Shown here piece after piece: positions 53,763 through 63,353 of a stretch of DNA of 64,000 bases. This DNA comes from Burkholderia vietnamiensis LMG 10929. Lineage in GTDB: Bacteria > Pseudomonadota > Gammaproteobacteria > Burkholderiales > Burkholderiaceae. Every line of letters starts with the position of its first letter. Positions within the stretch are counted from its first letter, which is position 1. Position numbers and translations under genes: made by a program. The stretch spans positions 1,674,001 through 1,738,000 of the forward strand of contig NZ_CP009630.1 of NCBI RefSeq assembly GCF_000959445.1. Reading direction: 5' to 3'. The notes beneath the pieces were generated by a model. It did not search any database, had not been told where the DNA came from, and was given only the letters and a program-made list of their open reading frames with translations.

Positions 53763-54478
53763 CGCATGCTCCGCGTGACCGCGTCGAACAGCCGGTCGTC
53801 GTCGAGCAGCCCCACCGACTTGCCGCGCCACGACAGCACGCCGCGCGACAGGCCGGCGCCCGCGCGGCCGACCGTCGCCGGCACGGGCACCCATTCGGAT
53901 GCATCGAAGCGCAGCACGCCCTCGACTTCGTCCACCGGAAACACCACCGGCTCGCCGCGGTGCGCGGCCACCAGCAAGCGCGTGAAGCCGCCGTCGGCGC
54001 CGCGCGCGCGGGTCTTGCCGGCGTCCAGGCCGAGCAGCGCGCCGAGCGAGATCGCGATGCGCAGCGTGCCGCGAATGTTCACCACGCCGCGCACCGCCGA
54101 ATGGCGGCGATGCGGCAGCGAATGAATCGGGCGCGTCCCGACGATCTCGCGCAACGCGCCGATCGGCAGCGCCAGCCATTCGTCCGCGACGCGAAACGCC
54201 AGCGCCGCATGGCGCGTATCGTCGTCGCGATGCATGCGGGCTGCGTCGTGCGCGCCGAGCCGCCGCGCGCCGTCGGCCATCTCGGCCGCGTCGAGCGGAC
54301 GCTCCAGCAAGCGCGCAGCATGGTTTGCGTAGACCGGGCAGTTCAGGCAGCGCAGGCACGCGGCGAGCCGCTCGCACGAGCGGTCGCCGCTCGTGCCGAT
54401 CCGGTTCCAGCAATCGTCGACGTCGATCGGCGCCGCGCCGGCGGCGGCAGCTTCGCGGTTCAGGGTTTCGTCGATCAT
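53759..54478 (-). CDS. wspD: WspD, CheW-type coupling protein
   Basis: A 239-residue CheW protein with an extra N-terminal 75 residues that holds a Cys cluster (SCERLAACLRCLNCPVYANHA), typical of WspD rather than of chemotaxis CheW. The CheW fold follows (AALAFRVADEWLALPIGALREIVGTRPIHSL, then VRGVVNIRGTLRIAISL). It couples WspA to WspE. Its stop overlaps the wspE start; a 30-base gap separates it from wspC. The Cys cluster could bind metal or sense redox state, which is not shown. Confidence 0.9.
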   Translation of the reverse strand: MIDETLNREAAAAGAAPIDVDDCWNRIGTSGDRSCERLAACLRCLNCPVYANHAARLLERPLDAAEMADGARRLGAHDAARMHRDDDTRHAALAFRVADEWLALPIGALREIVGTRPIHSLPHRRHSAVRGVVNIRGTLRIAISLGALLGLDAGKTRARGADGGFTRLLVAAHRGEPVVFPVDEVEGVLRFDASEWVPVPATVGRAGAGLSRGVLSWRGKSVGLLDDDRLFDAVTRSMR

Positions 54479-54508
54479 TCCGCTCTCGGGTCCCAGGTGT
54501 CGTTTTCG

Positions 54509-56026
54509 TTATCCGACCGCACGCCGCGCTCGCTCGAGCAGCCAGCGCGCGCCGGCGCCATCGCCGCCGACGTCGAGCAGCGTCGCGAGATGCGTGAGCG
54601 CTTCGTGGTGGGTCGGCCGCAGGTACAGCGCCTTGCGGTAGAAGTCTCCGGCTTCCTCGGCGCGCCCGCGCGCGTCGGCGATCAATCCGTTCAGATAGTA
54701 GGCGTCGGCGTGCGGGCCCGCGTGCGCCGAAAACCGTGCGAGCATGCGCTCGGCCTCGTCGAACGCGCCCGCGTTAGCAAGCGCCTGCGCCTGCTCGAGC
54801 GTCGGCGCGTCGACGGCGTTGGCAGGCGCGGGCGATGGGGATCGTGCGCGCGCGAGTGGATCGGCTGGTGGGGGCGCGACCGGTTCGAACGGGCTGGGGG
54901 CGCGTGGCTGGAATACTGTCGGCGGTGCCGCGCGTGCGGCATCCAGACCCGACGGCGGCGGCACGACGGCGTGCAGCGCACGCGTTGCTGACGTGGGTGA
55001 TGACGATGGCAATCCTGATGCCGTCGCGGACACTGACGCACACGTCCACGCTGACGCTAACGGCATCGCTGACGCCGTCGCCGCCCCTGACGTCGGCCCC
55101 GCCCCCAACGCCCCGCCCCGCGCCATACGCCCGTAAGAACCATCCCCACCCACATGCCCGGCCACGCACTCATCCGCCACCGCCCCGTCATCGGCGCGCT
55201 GAAACGCGAACGCCAGCGGCACCCGCGCCGAACGCATCCCGCAGCGCATCGCGACGCCCGTCTCGGCCGGCCCGACGAACAGCATCCCGTCGTCCGCGAG
55301 CCGGCTCGCGAGCTGACGGATCGCGCGATCCTGCGCGTCGCGATCGAAATAGATCAGCACGTTGCGGCAGAACACGAAGTCGTAGCGCACGCCCGTGTCG
55401 GCGCACGCCTCCATCAAATTGGCCTGACGAAACTGCACGCGCGATCGCACCTGCTCGTCGAGCAGCCAGCCGTCGGCCGTCGGCGTGAAGAAACGCGTGC
55501 GAAACGCCGTCTGCGTGCCGCGAAACGCGTTCCTTCCATAACAGCCGGCCCGCGCGTGCTCGATCGCTCGCGCGCTGAGGTCGAGCGCGTCGATCGCGAA
55601 GCTCGCCGGGTCGAGCCCCGCGTCGAGCAGCGCCATCGCCGCCGAATACGGCTCCTCGCCGGTCGAACATGGCGCGCTCAGCACGCGGATCACGCGCCCG
55701 GGCGCGCAGGCTACGCGCTCGGCCGCGCGCCGCGCGAGCGCCGCGAACGCCGCGCCATCGCGGAAGAACCACGTCTCGGGCACGACGAACAGCTCGATCA
55801 GCGCGCGCCGCTCGTCGGCGCATGCGTGCAGGCGCGCCCAGTACGCGCGCAGCGCCTCCGTCGTCACGGGCGCCCGCGCGGCCGACGGCAATCGTTCACC
55901 GTCGCACTGCAGCGCATGCACGCGCTCGGTCAGCGCACGGCTCAGGAAATCATGGCCGAGCGAATCGGGATCGATGCCGGTCTCGCGGCGCAGCCAGTCG
56001 CGAAACAGCGCGGCGAACGCATTCAT
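54509..56026 (-). CDS. wspC: WspC, CheR-type methyltransferase with TPR tail
   Basis: A 505-residue protein. Residues 1-275 are the CheR methyltransferase: VPETWFFRDGAAF, the SAM site VLSAPCSTGEEPYSAA, then VRYDFVFCRNVLIYFD. A long Ala/Ser/Pro-rich linker (about 290-425) leads to a C-terminal TPR pair (ANAGAFDEAERMLARF, AYYLNGLIADARGRAEEAGDFYRKALYL). It methylates WspA glutamates with SAM. ATG 56026 overlaps the wspB stop as ATGA. The linker DNA is compositionally simple and probably fast evolving. Confidence 0.92.
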   Translation of the reverse strand: MNAFAALFRDWLRRETGIDPDSLGHDFLSRALTERVHALQCDGERLPSAARAPVTTEALRAYWARLHACADERRALIELFVVPETWFFRDGAAFAALARRAAERVACAPGRVIRVLSAPCSTGEEPYSAAMALLDAGLDPASFAIDALDLSARAIEHARAGCYGRNAFRGTQTAFRTRFFTPTADGWLLDEQVRSRVQFRQANLMEACADTGVRYDFVFCRNVLIYFDRDAQDRAIRQLASRLADDGMLFVGPAETGVAMRCGMRSARVPLAFAFQRADDGAVADECVAGHVGGDGSYGRMARGGALGAGPTSGAATASAMPLASAWTCASVSATASGLPSSSPTSATRALHAVVPPPSGLDAARAAPPTVFQPRAPSPFEPVAPPPADPLARARSPSPAPANAVDAPTLEQAQALANAGAFDEAERMLARFSAHAGPHADAYYLNGLIADARGRAEEAGDFYRKALYLRPTHHEALTHLATLLDVGGDGAGARWLLERARRAVG

Positions 56027-56535
56027 CCGGGCGCCCCTTCGTGGGCCGGCTGGCCGTCGAACAGATACAGGTGCGCGACGTCGTCGACCAGGCCGGCAAC
56101 CGACACCTGCTGCACGACGCCGTCCCGCGTGTTCGCGACGCGCCCGAGCCAGCGCGTGCGCTCGCTCGACACGCCGCTGATGCGAAATGCCGCGCGGTCG
56201 ATCCGCAGCGTCCGCGTCGCGCGCTCGACGATCAGCCCGATCACGCGCTCGCGTCCGCTCCGGCCGCCGCGATAGCGCACCATCACGAGCCGCGTCGAAC
56301 GCAGCGCCTGCGCCGGGCGTCCGAGCGCGAGCATCGGCAGGTCGATCACCGGCACCGGCTGGGCGCCGCGCATCAGCAAGCCGGCGATCCACGCGGGCGC
56401 GCCGGCCACGGCCGTGGTGGCGGCGAGCGGCAACACCTCGTCGACGTCCGCCGCGTCGAGCGCATAACGCGCGCCGTCGAGCTCGAACATCAGGAACAGC
56501 GCGTGCGCGGCGCCGTGCGGCTCGGCGCGCATCAT
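56023..56535 (-). CDS. wspB: WspB, CheW-type coupling protein
   Basis: A 170-residue single CheW domain ([26 protein letters not shown], then [21 protein letters not shown] and [13 protein letters not shown]). It links the receptor WspA with the kinase WspE in a membrane array. ATG 56535 overlaps the wspA stop as ATGA, and the stop overlaps wspC, so A-B-C form a tightly coupled run. Confidence 0.9.
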   Translation of the reverse strand: MMRAEPHGAAHALFLMFELDGARYALDAADVDEVLPLAATTAVAGAPAWIAGLLMRGAQPVPVIDLPMLALGRPAQALRSTRLVMVRYRGGRSGRERVIGLIVERATRTLRIDRAAFRISGVSSERTRWLGRVANTRDGVVQQVSVAGLVDDVAHLYLFDGQPAHEGAPG

Positions 56536-58208
56536 GCGTCGACCTTGAAGCGCGACACGCTGGTGCGCAACTGGTTCGCGACGAGCGTCAGGTCGTCGAT
56601 CGCCTGCGACGACTGGCGCAACGATTCGGCCGTCTGCTGCGCGGCTTCCGACAGCTGCGACAGTGCCTGCGTGATCTGCTCGGCGCCGCTCGCCTGCGTC
56701 TGCATGCCTTCGTTGACCATCTGGAAGCGCGGCGCGAGCGTCTGCACCTCGGCGATGATCTGCGACAGCTGCGCGCCGACCTGCTGCACGTCGAGCATCC
56801 CGCGGCGCACTTCCTCGGAGAACTTGTCCATCCCCATCACGCCGGCGGACACGGCCGACTGGATCTCCTTGACCGTCTGCTCGATGTCGTAGGTCGCCAC
56901 CGCGGTCTGGTCCGCGAGGCGGCGGATCTCGGTCGCGACGACCGCGAAGCCGCGCCCGTACTCGCCGGCCTTCTCGGCCTCGATCGCCGCGTTCAGCGAC
57001 AGCAGGTTGGTCTGGTCGGCGACCTTGGTGATCGTCGCGACGACCTGGTTGATGTTCAGCGCCTTCTCGTTGAGGATCGCGAGCTTCGCGTTCACCGAGC
57101 CGGCCGCGTCCATCACGCTGCGCATCGTGTCGCCCATCCGCGTGAGGCCGCTCTGGCTGACGCCCGCGAGCGTCGCCGACTGCTCGGCCACGCCGGCCAC
57201 CTCGTTCATCGTGCGCAGCAAATCGCGCGACGTCGCGAAGATCTCGCGCGACGTCGCGCCGATCTCGGTCGTCGTCGCCGCGGTCTCGTTCGCGGTCGCC
57301 TGCTGCTCGCGCGACGTCGCCGCGATCTCCGCGACCGACGTCGTCACCTGCATCGACGACTGCTGCGCACGCGACACCAGCTCGGTCAGCTCGTCGGCCA
57401 TCCGGTTGAAGCCGGTCTCGAGCGTGCCGAACTCGTCGCGGCGGCGCAGGTCGAGCCGATGCGTGAGGTTGCCGGTGCGCATCGCGTCGTGCACGTCGAC
57501 GAGCCGCGCCATCGGCACCGTGACCGAACGGTAGAGCCCATAGCCGAGCCCGAGCGCCGACAGCAGCACGATCGCCAGCGCGATCGCGAGCACGACCTCG
57601 GTGTCCTGACCGGATTCGCGGATCAGCTTCGCCGACTGATCGGCGAACTTGCGATTCTCCTGCACCAGGATATTCGCGCTGCGCACGACCTCGGCCCACG
57701 CCGGCTCGACCTTCGCGTAGGCGGCGACGGCCTCGTCGTGCGACGCGCGGCCCTTCTGCACCGCGTCGTTCAGCAACGGCAGGTAGCGGTCGTATGCGCT
57801 GCGGAACACCGCGAAGCGCTGACGGTCCTCGTCGCGGAACGTGGTGTTCTGATAGTCGATCGACAGCGATTCGATTTCCTTGAGCGCGTCGCCGAGCTTC
57901 GCGAAATCGCGCTCCACGAGCTCCGGGCTCGTATCGACGAAGGTCGCCTGTTGCAGCGTCGCGAACGATTCGTTGACCGCCCCGCGCAACGACGCCGCAA
58001 GATACACGCCGGGCAGCGAATCGCGCTCGATGCTGACGGCTTCGGCATTGATCGCGCGCAGCCGCTCGTACGACACGCCGGCCATCACGAGCATCAGCAC
58101 GAACAGCACGCCGAAGCTCAGCAGGATGCGATTGCCGAGCGTGAGCCGGGCGGCGCCGAGGGTCGGATGCAAGCTTTCATGGTTCGCACGGGGCGTCAGG
58201 GTGGCCAT
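56532..58208 (-). CDS. wspA: WspA, methyl-accepting chemotaxis-type receptor
   Basis: A 558-residue receptor. TM1 is near residues 28-46, a helical periplasmic domain of about 155 residues follows ([15 protein letters not shown] and onward), TM2 is near 205-228, then a HAMP domain and a long coiled-coil signalling domain whose tip is [21 protein letters not shown]. It senses surface contact or envelope stress in known Wsp systems. It lies 116 bases downstream of the histidine kinase-receiver gene and leads the coupled wspA-F run. Confidence 0.93.
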   Translation of the reverse strand: MATLTPRANHESLHPTLGAARLTLGNRILLSFGVLFVLMLVMAGVSYERLRAINAEAVSIERDSLPGVYLAASLRGAVNESFATLQQATFVDTSPELVERDFAKLGDALKEIESLSIDYQNTTFRDEDRQRFAVFRSAYDRYLPLLNDAVQKGRASHDEAVAAYAKVEPAWAEVVRSANILVQENRKFADQSAKLIRESGQDTEVVLAIALAIVLLSALGLGYGLYRSVTVPMARLVDVHDAMRTGNLTHRLDLRRRDEFGTLETGFNRMADELTELVSRAQQSSMQVTTSVAEIAATSREQQATANETAATTTEIGATSREIFATSRDLLRTMNEVAGVAEQSATLAGVSQSGLTRMGDTMRSVMDAAGSVNAKLAILNEKALNINQVVATITKVADQTNLLSLNAAIEAEKAGEYGRGFAVVATEIRRLADQTAVATYDIEQTVKEIQSAVSAGVMGMDKFSEEVRRGMLDVQQVGAQLSQIIAEVQTLAPRFQMVNEGMQTQASGAEQITQALSQLSEAAQQTAESLRQSSQAIDDLTLVANQLRTSVSRFKVDA

Positions 58209-58324
58209 GTTCGTTGTGGGCTTTCAAAACAGCGTTAAAAAACCGCGCCTGCGCGCGCCGGACGGCGTGGCGCGAGCGCATCGGGTGTTACCGGCGGCAC
58301 GGCGCGGGCAAGCGGCGCGCGCCA

Positions 58325-59416
58325 TCACCGCTCGCGTTGAGCCGGCAACCGCAGCGCGACCATGAAGCCGCGCGCCGTGTCGCGCATCAGGATCTGGCCG
58401 CGATGCCGCGCCGCCGTCGCACGCACGAACGCCAGCCCGAGACCGAAACCGCCGCGCATCGCACCATGCACGGATTCGAGCCGCACGAACGATTCGGTCG
58501 CGGCCGCGCGCTGTTCGGGCGCGATGCCGGAGCCGGCGTCCTCGACGCCGATCAGCCACGCGCCGCCGTCGTCGTTCAGCGTGCAATGGATGTCGGCGCC
58601 GGCCGGCCCGTATTTCAGCGCGTTGTCGATCAGGTTCGCGACCGCGCGCGTGAGCATCATGCGATCGCCCATCGTCGCGCACTCGGCGTCGCACACGTGC
58701 GCGACGATGCGGCTGCCGAATCCGAGCGCCTTCTCCCACAGCTGGTCGACCGCGTCGAGCACGACCTCGTCGAGGCTCACGAGTTCGTGCGCTCGGCGCT
58801 CCGATTGCGCACGGGTCAGATGGATGAAGCCGTCGGCGAGCGCGAGCGCGCGGCGCGCGTGGCCCGCGATGCGCTCCAGCAGCGCGGGCATGTCGCCGTG
58901 TTCGTTCCGGTAGACCTCGAGCAGCGCGAGAATCGACGTCTGCGGCGAGCGCATGTCGTGCGACAGGAAATCCAGCGCCTCGTCGCGCTGCCGCGCCATC
59001 AGGTACGAACTCGAGTGGTAGCGGATGCGCGCCGTCAGTTCCATCGCGTCCGGCAGCTTCACCAGATAGTCGTTCGCGCCGGCGATGAACGCCTCGCGCT
59101 TGACGACCGGCTCCTCCTTCGCGGACAGCACGATGATCGGCACGCGCGCCGTGTCCACGTGCGCGCGCCACGCGCGCACGAGGTCCAGGCCGTCGATGTC
59201 CGGCATCACGAGGTCCTGCAGGATGACGGTCGGCTTGACGTCGCGCGCGACGGCCAATGCCCGGTGGGGATCGGTGCACACATGCAGGTCGATGTCGGGC
59301 TCGCTGCGCAATGCGCGGCGTATCACCTCGCCGACGAACGGCTGATCGTCGACGAGCAGGATCGACAGCCCCGATTCGAGACAATCCGGCGCATTTTGAT
59401 CGCGCGATTCTTTCAT
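58325..59416 (-). CDS. wspHRR: WspHRR-like receiver-histidine kinase protein replacing WspR
   Basis: A 363-residue protein: an N-terminal receiver with acidic pair Asp23-Asp24 and phospho-acceptor Asp68 (LQDLVMPDIDG), then a HisKA with His153 in FLSHDMRSPQTS and a HATPase (NLIDNALKYG, VEDAGSGIAP, GGFGLGLAF). There is no GGDEF domain. In Pseudomonas the Wsp output is the diguanylate cyclase WspR; in B. cenocepacia a hybrid kinase called WspHRR stands in its place, and this gene fits that description. It is the first gene of the operon here. Its own downstream response regulator is not in the window. Confidence 0.87.
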   Translation of the reverse strand: MKESRDQNAPDCLESGLSILLVDDQPFVGEVIRRALRSEPDIDLHVCTDPHRALAVARDVKPTVILQDLVMPDIDGLDLVRAWRAHVDTARVPIIVLSAKEEPVVKREAFIAGANDYLVKLPDAMELTARIRYHSSSYLMARQRDEALDFLSHDMRSPQTSILALLEVYRNEHGDMPALLERIAGHARRALALADGFIHLTRAQSERRAHELVSLDEVVLDAVDQLWEKALGFGSRIVAHVCDAECATMGDRMMLTRAVANLIDNALKYGPAGADIHCTLNDDGGAWLIGVEDAGSGIAPEQRAAATESFVRLESVHGAMRGGFGLGLAFVRATAARHRGQILMRDTARGFMVALRLPAQRER

Positions 59417-59604
59417 AAATACCGTTTCAAACGAAAATCACCACTCGATTCATTCTCGCAAGTTGATTATTCAACTCACTCGCCATCTCGATAATTCGAC
59501 CACATTCTTCACGATGATGGCGTTGTCGCTCGTCAGCCTTTACACACGGGGATTGCAGCGCCGATTTTCCCAAGCAACACCGAATTACATTCGCACACAT
59601 CCTC
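59417..59604. promoter_or_regulatory. AT-rich region upstream of the wsp operon
   Basis: This stretch is far lower in GC than the operon. AGTTGA-TTAT-TCAACT at 59461-59476 is a perfect 6-bp inverted repeat 45 bases ahead of the wspHRR ATG. The region probably holds the wsp promoter; exact hexamers are not assigned. Confidence 0.45.
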
Positions 59605-59817
59605 TCAATAAAGATTACTGAGCGATTCTAATTGAGATTGCAACAGATCATCTATCTCCTTCAGGTTCAGCTTTGCCAAATATGGTGAAATAACCTGATT
59701 TGGATAAATCGGATCATTTCCTTGCGCGAAGCATGAAAACGTTTGCGAGGCCGGCGGGAGACGGTTTACGGGTGCGTATGCGGCGGTCCGGGCCGCCGCG
59801 CGTTGGGGCCGGACCAT
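59605..59817 (-). CDS. Possible small hypothetical protein in low-GC DNA
   Basis: A 70-codon frame whose C-terminal 45 residues (SCFAQGNDPIYPNQVISPY, then LAKLNLKEIDDLLQSQLESLSNLY) look like an authentic helical protein end and are encoded in low-GC DNA. The N-terminal part (ATG 59817) is Arg/Ala-rich and less convincing. No domain is recognised. It may be the tail of a truncated foreign gene that now begins in host sequence. Confidence 0.3.
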   Translation of the reverse strand: MVRPQRAAARTAAYAPVNRLPPASQTFSCFAQGNDPIYPNQVISPYLAKLNLKEIDDLLQSQLESLSNLY

Positions 59818-59999
59818 GGACACACTGAGGAATTCGATGGGACGACGGCGGGAGCCCAGGCAAGCCACCGATGCTGCGGGATGACGCGCGATGCGACGAG
59901 ATGGGCGACGGTGACGGCTGCGGCTCTGATGCCGCCGGCAACCCCCGCGCCATCGGCGTCCTAAACAACCGCGCTCACCACCCGCGCGCCTGCCGCCGC

Positions 60000-61583
60000 T
60001 CAACCGCGCGCATGCTGCGCCGACACTTCCTGCAGGTCAAGATCGCGCTCGACCATGTGCAGCATCTCGTCGTGAATGTGGCCGGATCGATGCAGCCGCA
60101 GCAGTTCGGCGCGCCCGGCCCGGATCGCGGCCAGCACGACGTCGTAATGCGCGGCGCGAACTTCCGGCGGATATTGCGGCGCATCCTTCGTGCGCTCGGT
60201 GAGCGCCGCGCGATACGTGTACTGCTCGAGCAGGCGCGGATGTATCACGTTGCCGCTTGCGTCGTGCACCAGCGGCTGGATCGCGGCGAGCTGCGCGGCC
60301 TCGATGTACGCCCACGTCTGCGGCTCGCTCAGGTGATGCGCGGCACGTTCGTCGCGTTGCGGCAGGCGCAGCAGCCGAATCAGCGGCCCGATCGTCGTAC
60401 CCTGCAGCAGCACGGTCACGAGGATCACCGCGAACGACGCGACCAGGATCACGTCGCGGCCCGGCATCGCCTCCGGCAGCGACAGCGCGATCGCGAGCGT
60501 CACGACACCGCGCATGCCGGCCCAGCTCATGACCGTCGCGGCCTTCCAGTCGGGCGCCGCGCCGCGCCGCACGATACCGCGCACCGGCCACTTCAGCGCC
60601 TCGACCGCATAGACCCACACGAAGCGCGACACGATCACGGCCGCCAGCACCGCGAGCACCGCCGGCATCATCGTGCCGAGCACCTGCTCGAAGCCGCCGA
60701 GCCGGTGAATCGCCCCGCGCAGCGACAACCCGATCAACACGAACACCATCGCCTCGAGCAGGAACACGATGACCTGCCAGAACGCGGTGCCGCGCGTGCG
60801 CACGGCCGCGGAGAACACTTCGTGCTGATGCCAGCCGACGATCATGCCGGCCGTCACCGTCGCGATCACGCCGGACACCTCGACCATTTCGCCGGCGATG
60901 TAGGCGAGCCAGCCGGCGATCACCGCGACGGTGATCACCAGATAGTCGTCGTCGAGCAGCTTCAGGAACCACACGACGATGCGCCCCACCAGAAAGCCCA
61001 CCACGACGCCGCCGATTCCCAGCTCCGCGAAACGCACGACCGCGTGCTCGAGGCTGAACGCGCCCGTCAGCGCGGCGGCGACCGCGAAGCGGAACAGCAC
61101 GAGGCCGGCCGCATCGTTCAGCAGGCTTTCGCCTTCGAGCAGCACCATCAGCCGGCGCGGCAGCGCGACGCGCTCGAGCACCGCCTTCGCGGCGACCGCG
61201 TCGGGCGGCGACACGATCGCGCCGAGCGCGAAGCACGCGGCCCACGGCAGCGACGGCACGACCCAGTGCACGGCGTAGCCGACCGCGAACGTCGTGAACG
61301 CGACCGCGCCGATCGCGAGCAGCAGGATGCCGCCGACGTTGCGCTTGAATTCCTCCCAGACGGTGAAATATGCGCCGTCCATCAGCAGCGGCGGCAGGAA
61401 CACCAGCAGCACGAGCTCCGGGTCGAGGTTGACGGGCGGCAGGCCGGGGATGAACGCGATGCCGATGCCGCCCATCAGCAGCGCGGCGGCCGGCGGCAGG
61501 CGCAATCGCTTCGCAATGCATTCGAGCGCGACGATCGCGACGAACGACAGCAGAATCAGCTTGAAAGCCGCGACGGGGGACAT
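60000..61583 (-). CDS. CPA1-type Na+/H+ antiporter (NhaP-like)
   Basis: A 527-residue antiporter with about 12 TM helices over the first 400 residues and a hydrophilic tail of about 120 residues. ALGAIVSPPDAVAAKAVLERVALP and LLEGESLLNDAAGLVLFRFAVAA carry the ion-binding ND motif of the electroneutral CPA1 class; WAGMRGVVTLAIALSLP is the other family marker. It exchanges Na+ or K+ for H+. GAGGTCG precedes ATG 61583. The cytoplasmic tail may regulate activity by pH or nucleotide, as in relatives. Confidence 0.92.
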   Translation of the reverse strand: MSPVAAFKLILLSFVAIVALECIAKRLRLPPAAALLMGGIGIAFIPGLPPVNLDPELVLLVFLPPLLMDGAYFTVWEEFKRNVGGILLLAIGAVAFTTFAVGYAVHWVVPSLPWAACFALGAIVSPPDAVAAKAVLERVALPRRLMVLLEGESLLNDAAGLVLFRFAVAAALTGAFSLEHAVVRFAELGIGGVVVGFLVGRIVVWFLKLLDDDYLVITVAVIAGWLAYIAGEMVEVSGVIATVTAGMIVGWHQHEVFSAAVRTRGTAFWQVIVFLLEAMVFVLIGLSLRGAIHRLGGFEQVLGTMMPAVLAVLAAVIVSRFVWVYAVEALKWPVRGIVRRGAAPDWKAATVMSWAGMRGVVTLAIALSLPEAMPGRDVILVASFAVILVTVLLQGTTIGPLIRLLRLPQRDERAAHHLSEPQTWAYIEAAQLAAIQPLVHDASGNVIHPRLLEQYTYRAALTERTKDAPQYPPEVRAAHYDVVLAAIRAGRAELLRLHRSGHIHDEMLHMVERDLDLQEVSAQHARG

Positions 61584-61891
61584 GAATCGACCTCGTGAAA
61601 ATTGAACGCGCGGCCGCACGGTGTCGTACGGAGTGCGACCGTTTCGCGCGATTACATCACGATGCGATGCGTTCAGTCGAGCGCATCGAGCGCGCGCGGC
61701 GCGGCTGCGCCAGGGTCTCTTCACGCTAATGGCGGGCTTGCGCTGGCCCGCAGAAGAGCCGAGCGCAAGGACTGCGACGAAGCGAATACTCGACGTATTC
61801 GCGAAGAGCATGACGCGGCACACGACCTTCTGGAGGCCTGCGCCACGAACGAACTTTCCAAACAGGTGCTCGTTGTTAGCGCGAACAGCCC
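61584..61891. other. Gene-free spacer between the antiporter and aldehyde dehydrogenase
   Basis: About 300 bases with no gene, repeat or clear terminator. It must contain the antiporter promoter and the 3' end of the dehydrogenase transcript. Confidence 0.5.
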
Positions 61892-63325
61892 CTAACGGCG
61901 CCGAACGACCATCAGGCGCGGCTCGGTCATGTCCTCGATCGCGTAGCGGATCCCTTCGCGGCCGAGGCCGGAATCCTTCACGCCGCCGTACGGCATGTTG
62001 TCGACGCGGAACGACGGCACGTCGTTGATCACGACGCCGCCCACCTCGAGTTCGTCCCACGCGCGCTGCGCGTGCGCGAGCGAATCGGTGAACACGCCGG
62101 CCTGCAAGCCGAAGTCGCTGTCGTTCACGCGCGCGAGCGCGTCGTCGAAACGGTCGAACTTCTCGAGGACGGCGACCGGGCCGAACGCCTCCTTGCGGTA
62201 CAGGTCCTGCTCGCGGCCGACGTCTTCGAGCAGCGTCGCCTCGAACATCGCGCCGTCGACCTTGCCGCCCGCGATGATCTTCGCACCCGCCGCGACGGCC
62301 GCGTCCATCCAGCCGGACAGGCGGCGCGACTCCGATTCGGAGATCATCGGGCCGACGAACGTCGATGGATCCTTCGGATCGCCCATCTTCAGCGAGCGCG
62401 TCTTCGCGACCAGCTTGTCGCGCAACGTGTCGTACAGGCTCGCATGCACGAGGATCCGCTGCACGCCGATGCAGCTCTGGCCCGACTGGTAATACGCGCC
62501 GAACGCGAGCCGGTCGACCACGTAGTCGAGCTGCTCGAACTGGTCCGCATCGACGATGGCCGCCGCGTTGCCGCCGAGCTCCAGCACGACCTTCTTCTTG
62601 CCGGCCTTCTCCTTCAGCGCCCAGCCGACGGCCGGCGAGCCGGTGAACGACAGCAACCTGAAACGCTCGTCGGTGGTGAACAGGTCGGCGCCGTCGCGAT
62701 GCGCGGGCAGCACCGAGAACGCGCCCTTCGGCAGATTGGTTTCCGCGAGCACCTCGGCGATGATCAGCGCGCCGACCGGCGTGCGGCTCGCCGGTTTGAG
62801 CACGAACGGGCAGCCCGCGGCGAGCGCGGGCGCGACCTTGTGCGCGGCGAGGTTCAGCGGGAAGTTGAACGGCGAGATGAACGAGCACGGGCCGATCGGC
62901 ACGCGCCGCGTATAGCCGGTGTAGCCCTGCGCGCGCGCCGAGATCTCGAGGTTGAGCACTTCGCCGTCGATGCGCACCGCCTCCTCGGACGCGACGCGGA
63001 ACGTATCGATCAGCCGCGTCACCTCGCCTCTCGAATCGTTGATCGGCTTGCCGGCCTCGATGCACAGCGCCTCGGCCAGCTCGTCGAAACGCTCGCGAAA
63101 GCGTGCGACGCAGTGATCGAGCACGGCCTGCCGCCGGTACGCCGGCAGCTCGCGCATCGGCTTGACGGCGTCGACTGCCGCGCCGATGGCCGCGTCGATC
63201 GCCTGCGCGTCGGCCAGCGCGACGCGCGTCGCGACCTTGCCGCTGAACTTGTCCGTCACTTCCAGATCGGTATTCGCGTAGACGGCCTCGTTGGCCAGAT
63301 AGTACGGATAGGTATCCTTCAGCAT
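61892..63325 (-). CDS. NAD(P)-dependent aldehyde dehydrogenase family protein
   Basis: A 477-residue ALDH. The active-site set is complete: Asn154 (SPFNFP), general base Glu249 (LELGGN) and nucleophile Cys285 (SGQSCIG), with FTGSPAVG for cofactor binding. Wording such as VPIGPCSFISPFNFPLNLAAHKVAPAL and DNMPYGGVKDSGLGREGIRYAIEDMTEPRLMV resembles the lactaldehyde/phosphonoacetaldehyde dehydrogenase branch. It is 28 bases downstream of a thiamine-diphosphate enzyme; a decarboxylase that makes an aldehyde followed by its oxidation is an attractive but inferred pathway. Confidence 0.9.
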   Translation of the reverse strand: MLKDTYPYYLANEAVYANTDLEVTDKFSGKVATRVALADAQAIDAAIGAAVDAVKPMRELPAYRRQAVLDHCVARFRERFDELAEALCIEAGKPINDSRGEVTRLIDTFRVASEEAVRIDGEVLNLEISARAQGYTGYTRRVPIGPCSFISPFNFPLNLAAHKVAPALAAGCPFVLKPASRTPVGALIIAEVLAETNLPKGAFSVLPAHRDGADLFTTDERFRLLSFTGSPAVGWALKEKAGKKKVVLELGGNAAAIVDADQFEQLDYVVDRLAFGAYYQSGQSCIGVQRILVHASLYDTLRDKLVAKTRSLKMGDPKDPSTFVGPMISESESRRLSGWMDAAVAAGAKIIAGGKVDGAMFEATLLEDVGREQDLYRKEAFGPVAVLEKFDRFDDALARVNDSDFGLQAGVFTDSLAHAQRAWDELEVGGVVINDVPSFRVDNMPYGGVKDSGLGREGIRYAIEDMTEPRLMVVRRR

Positions 63326-63353
63326 GGCACGCTCCTTCCGGTGAACTGCGGAT

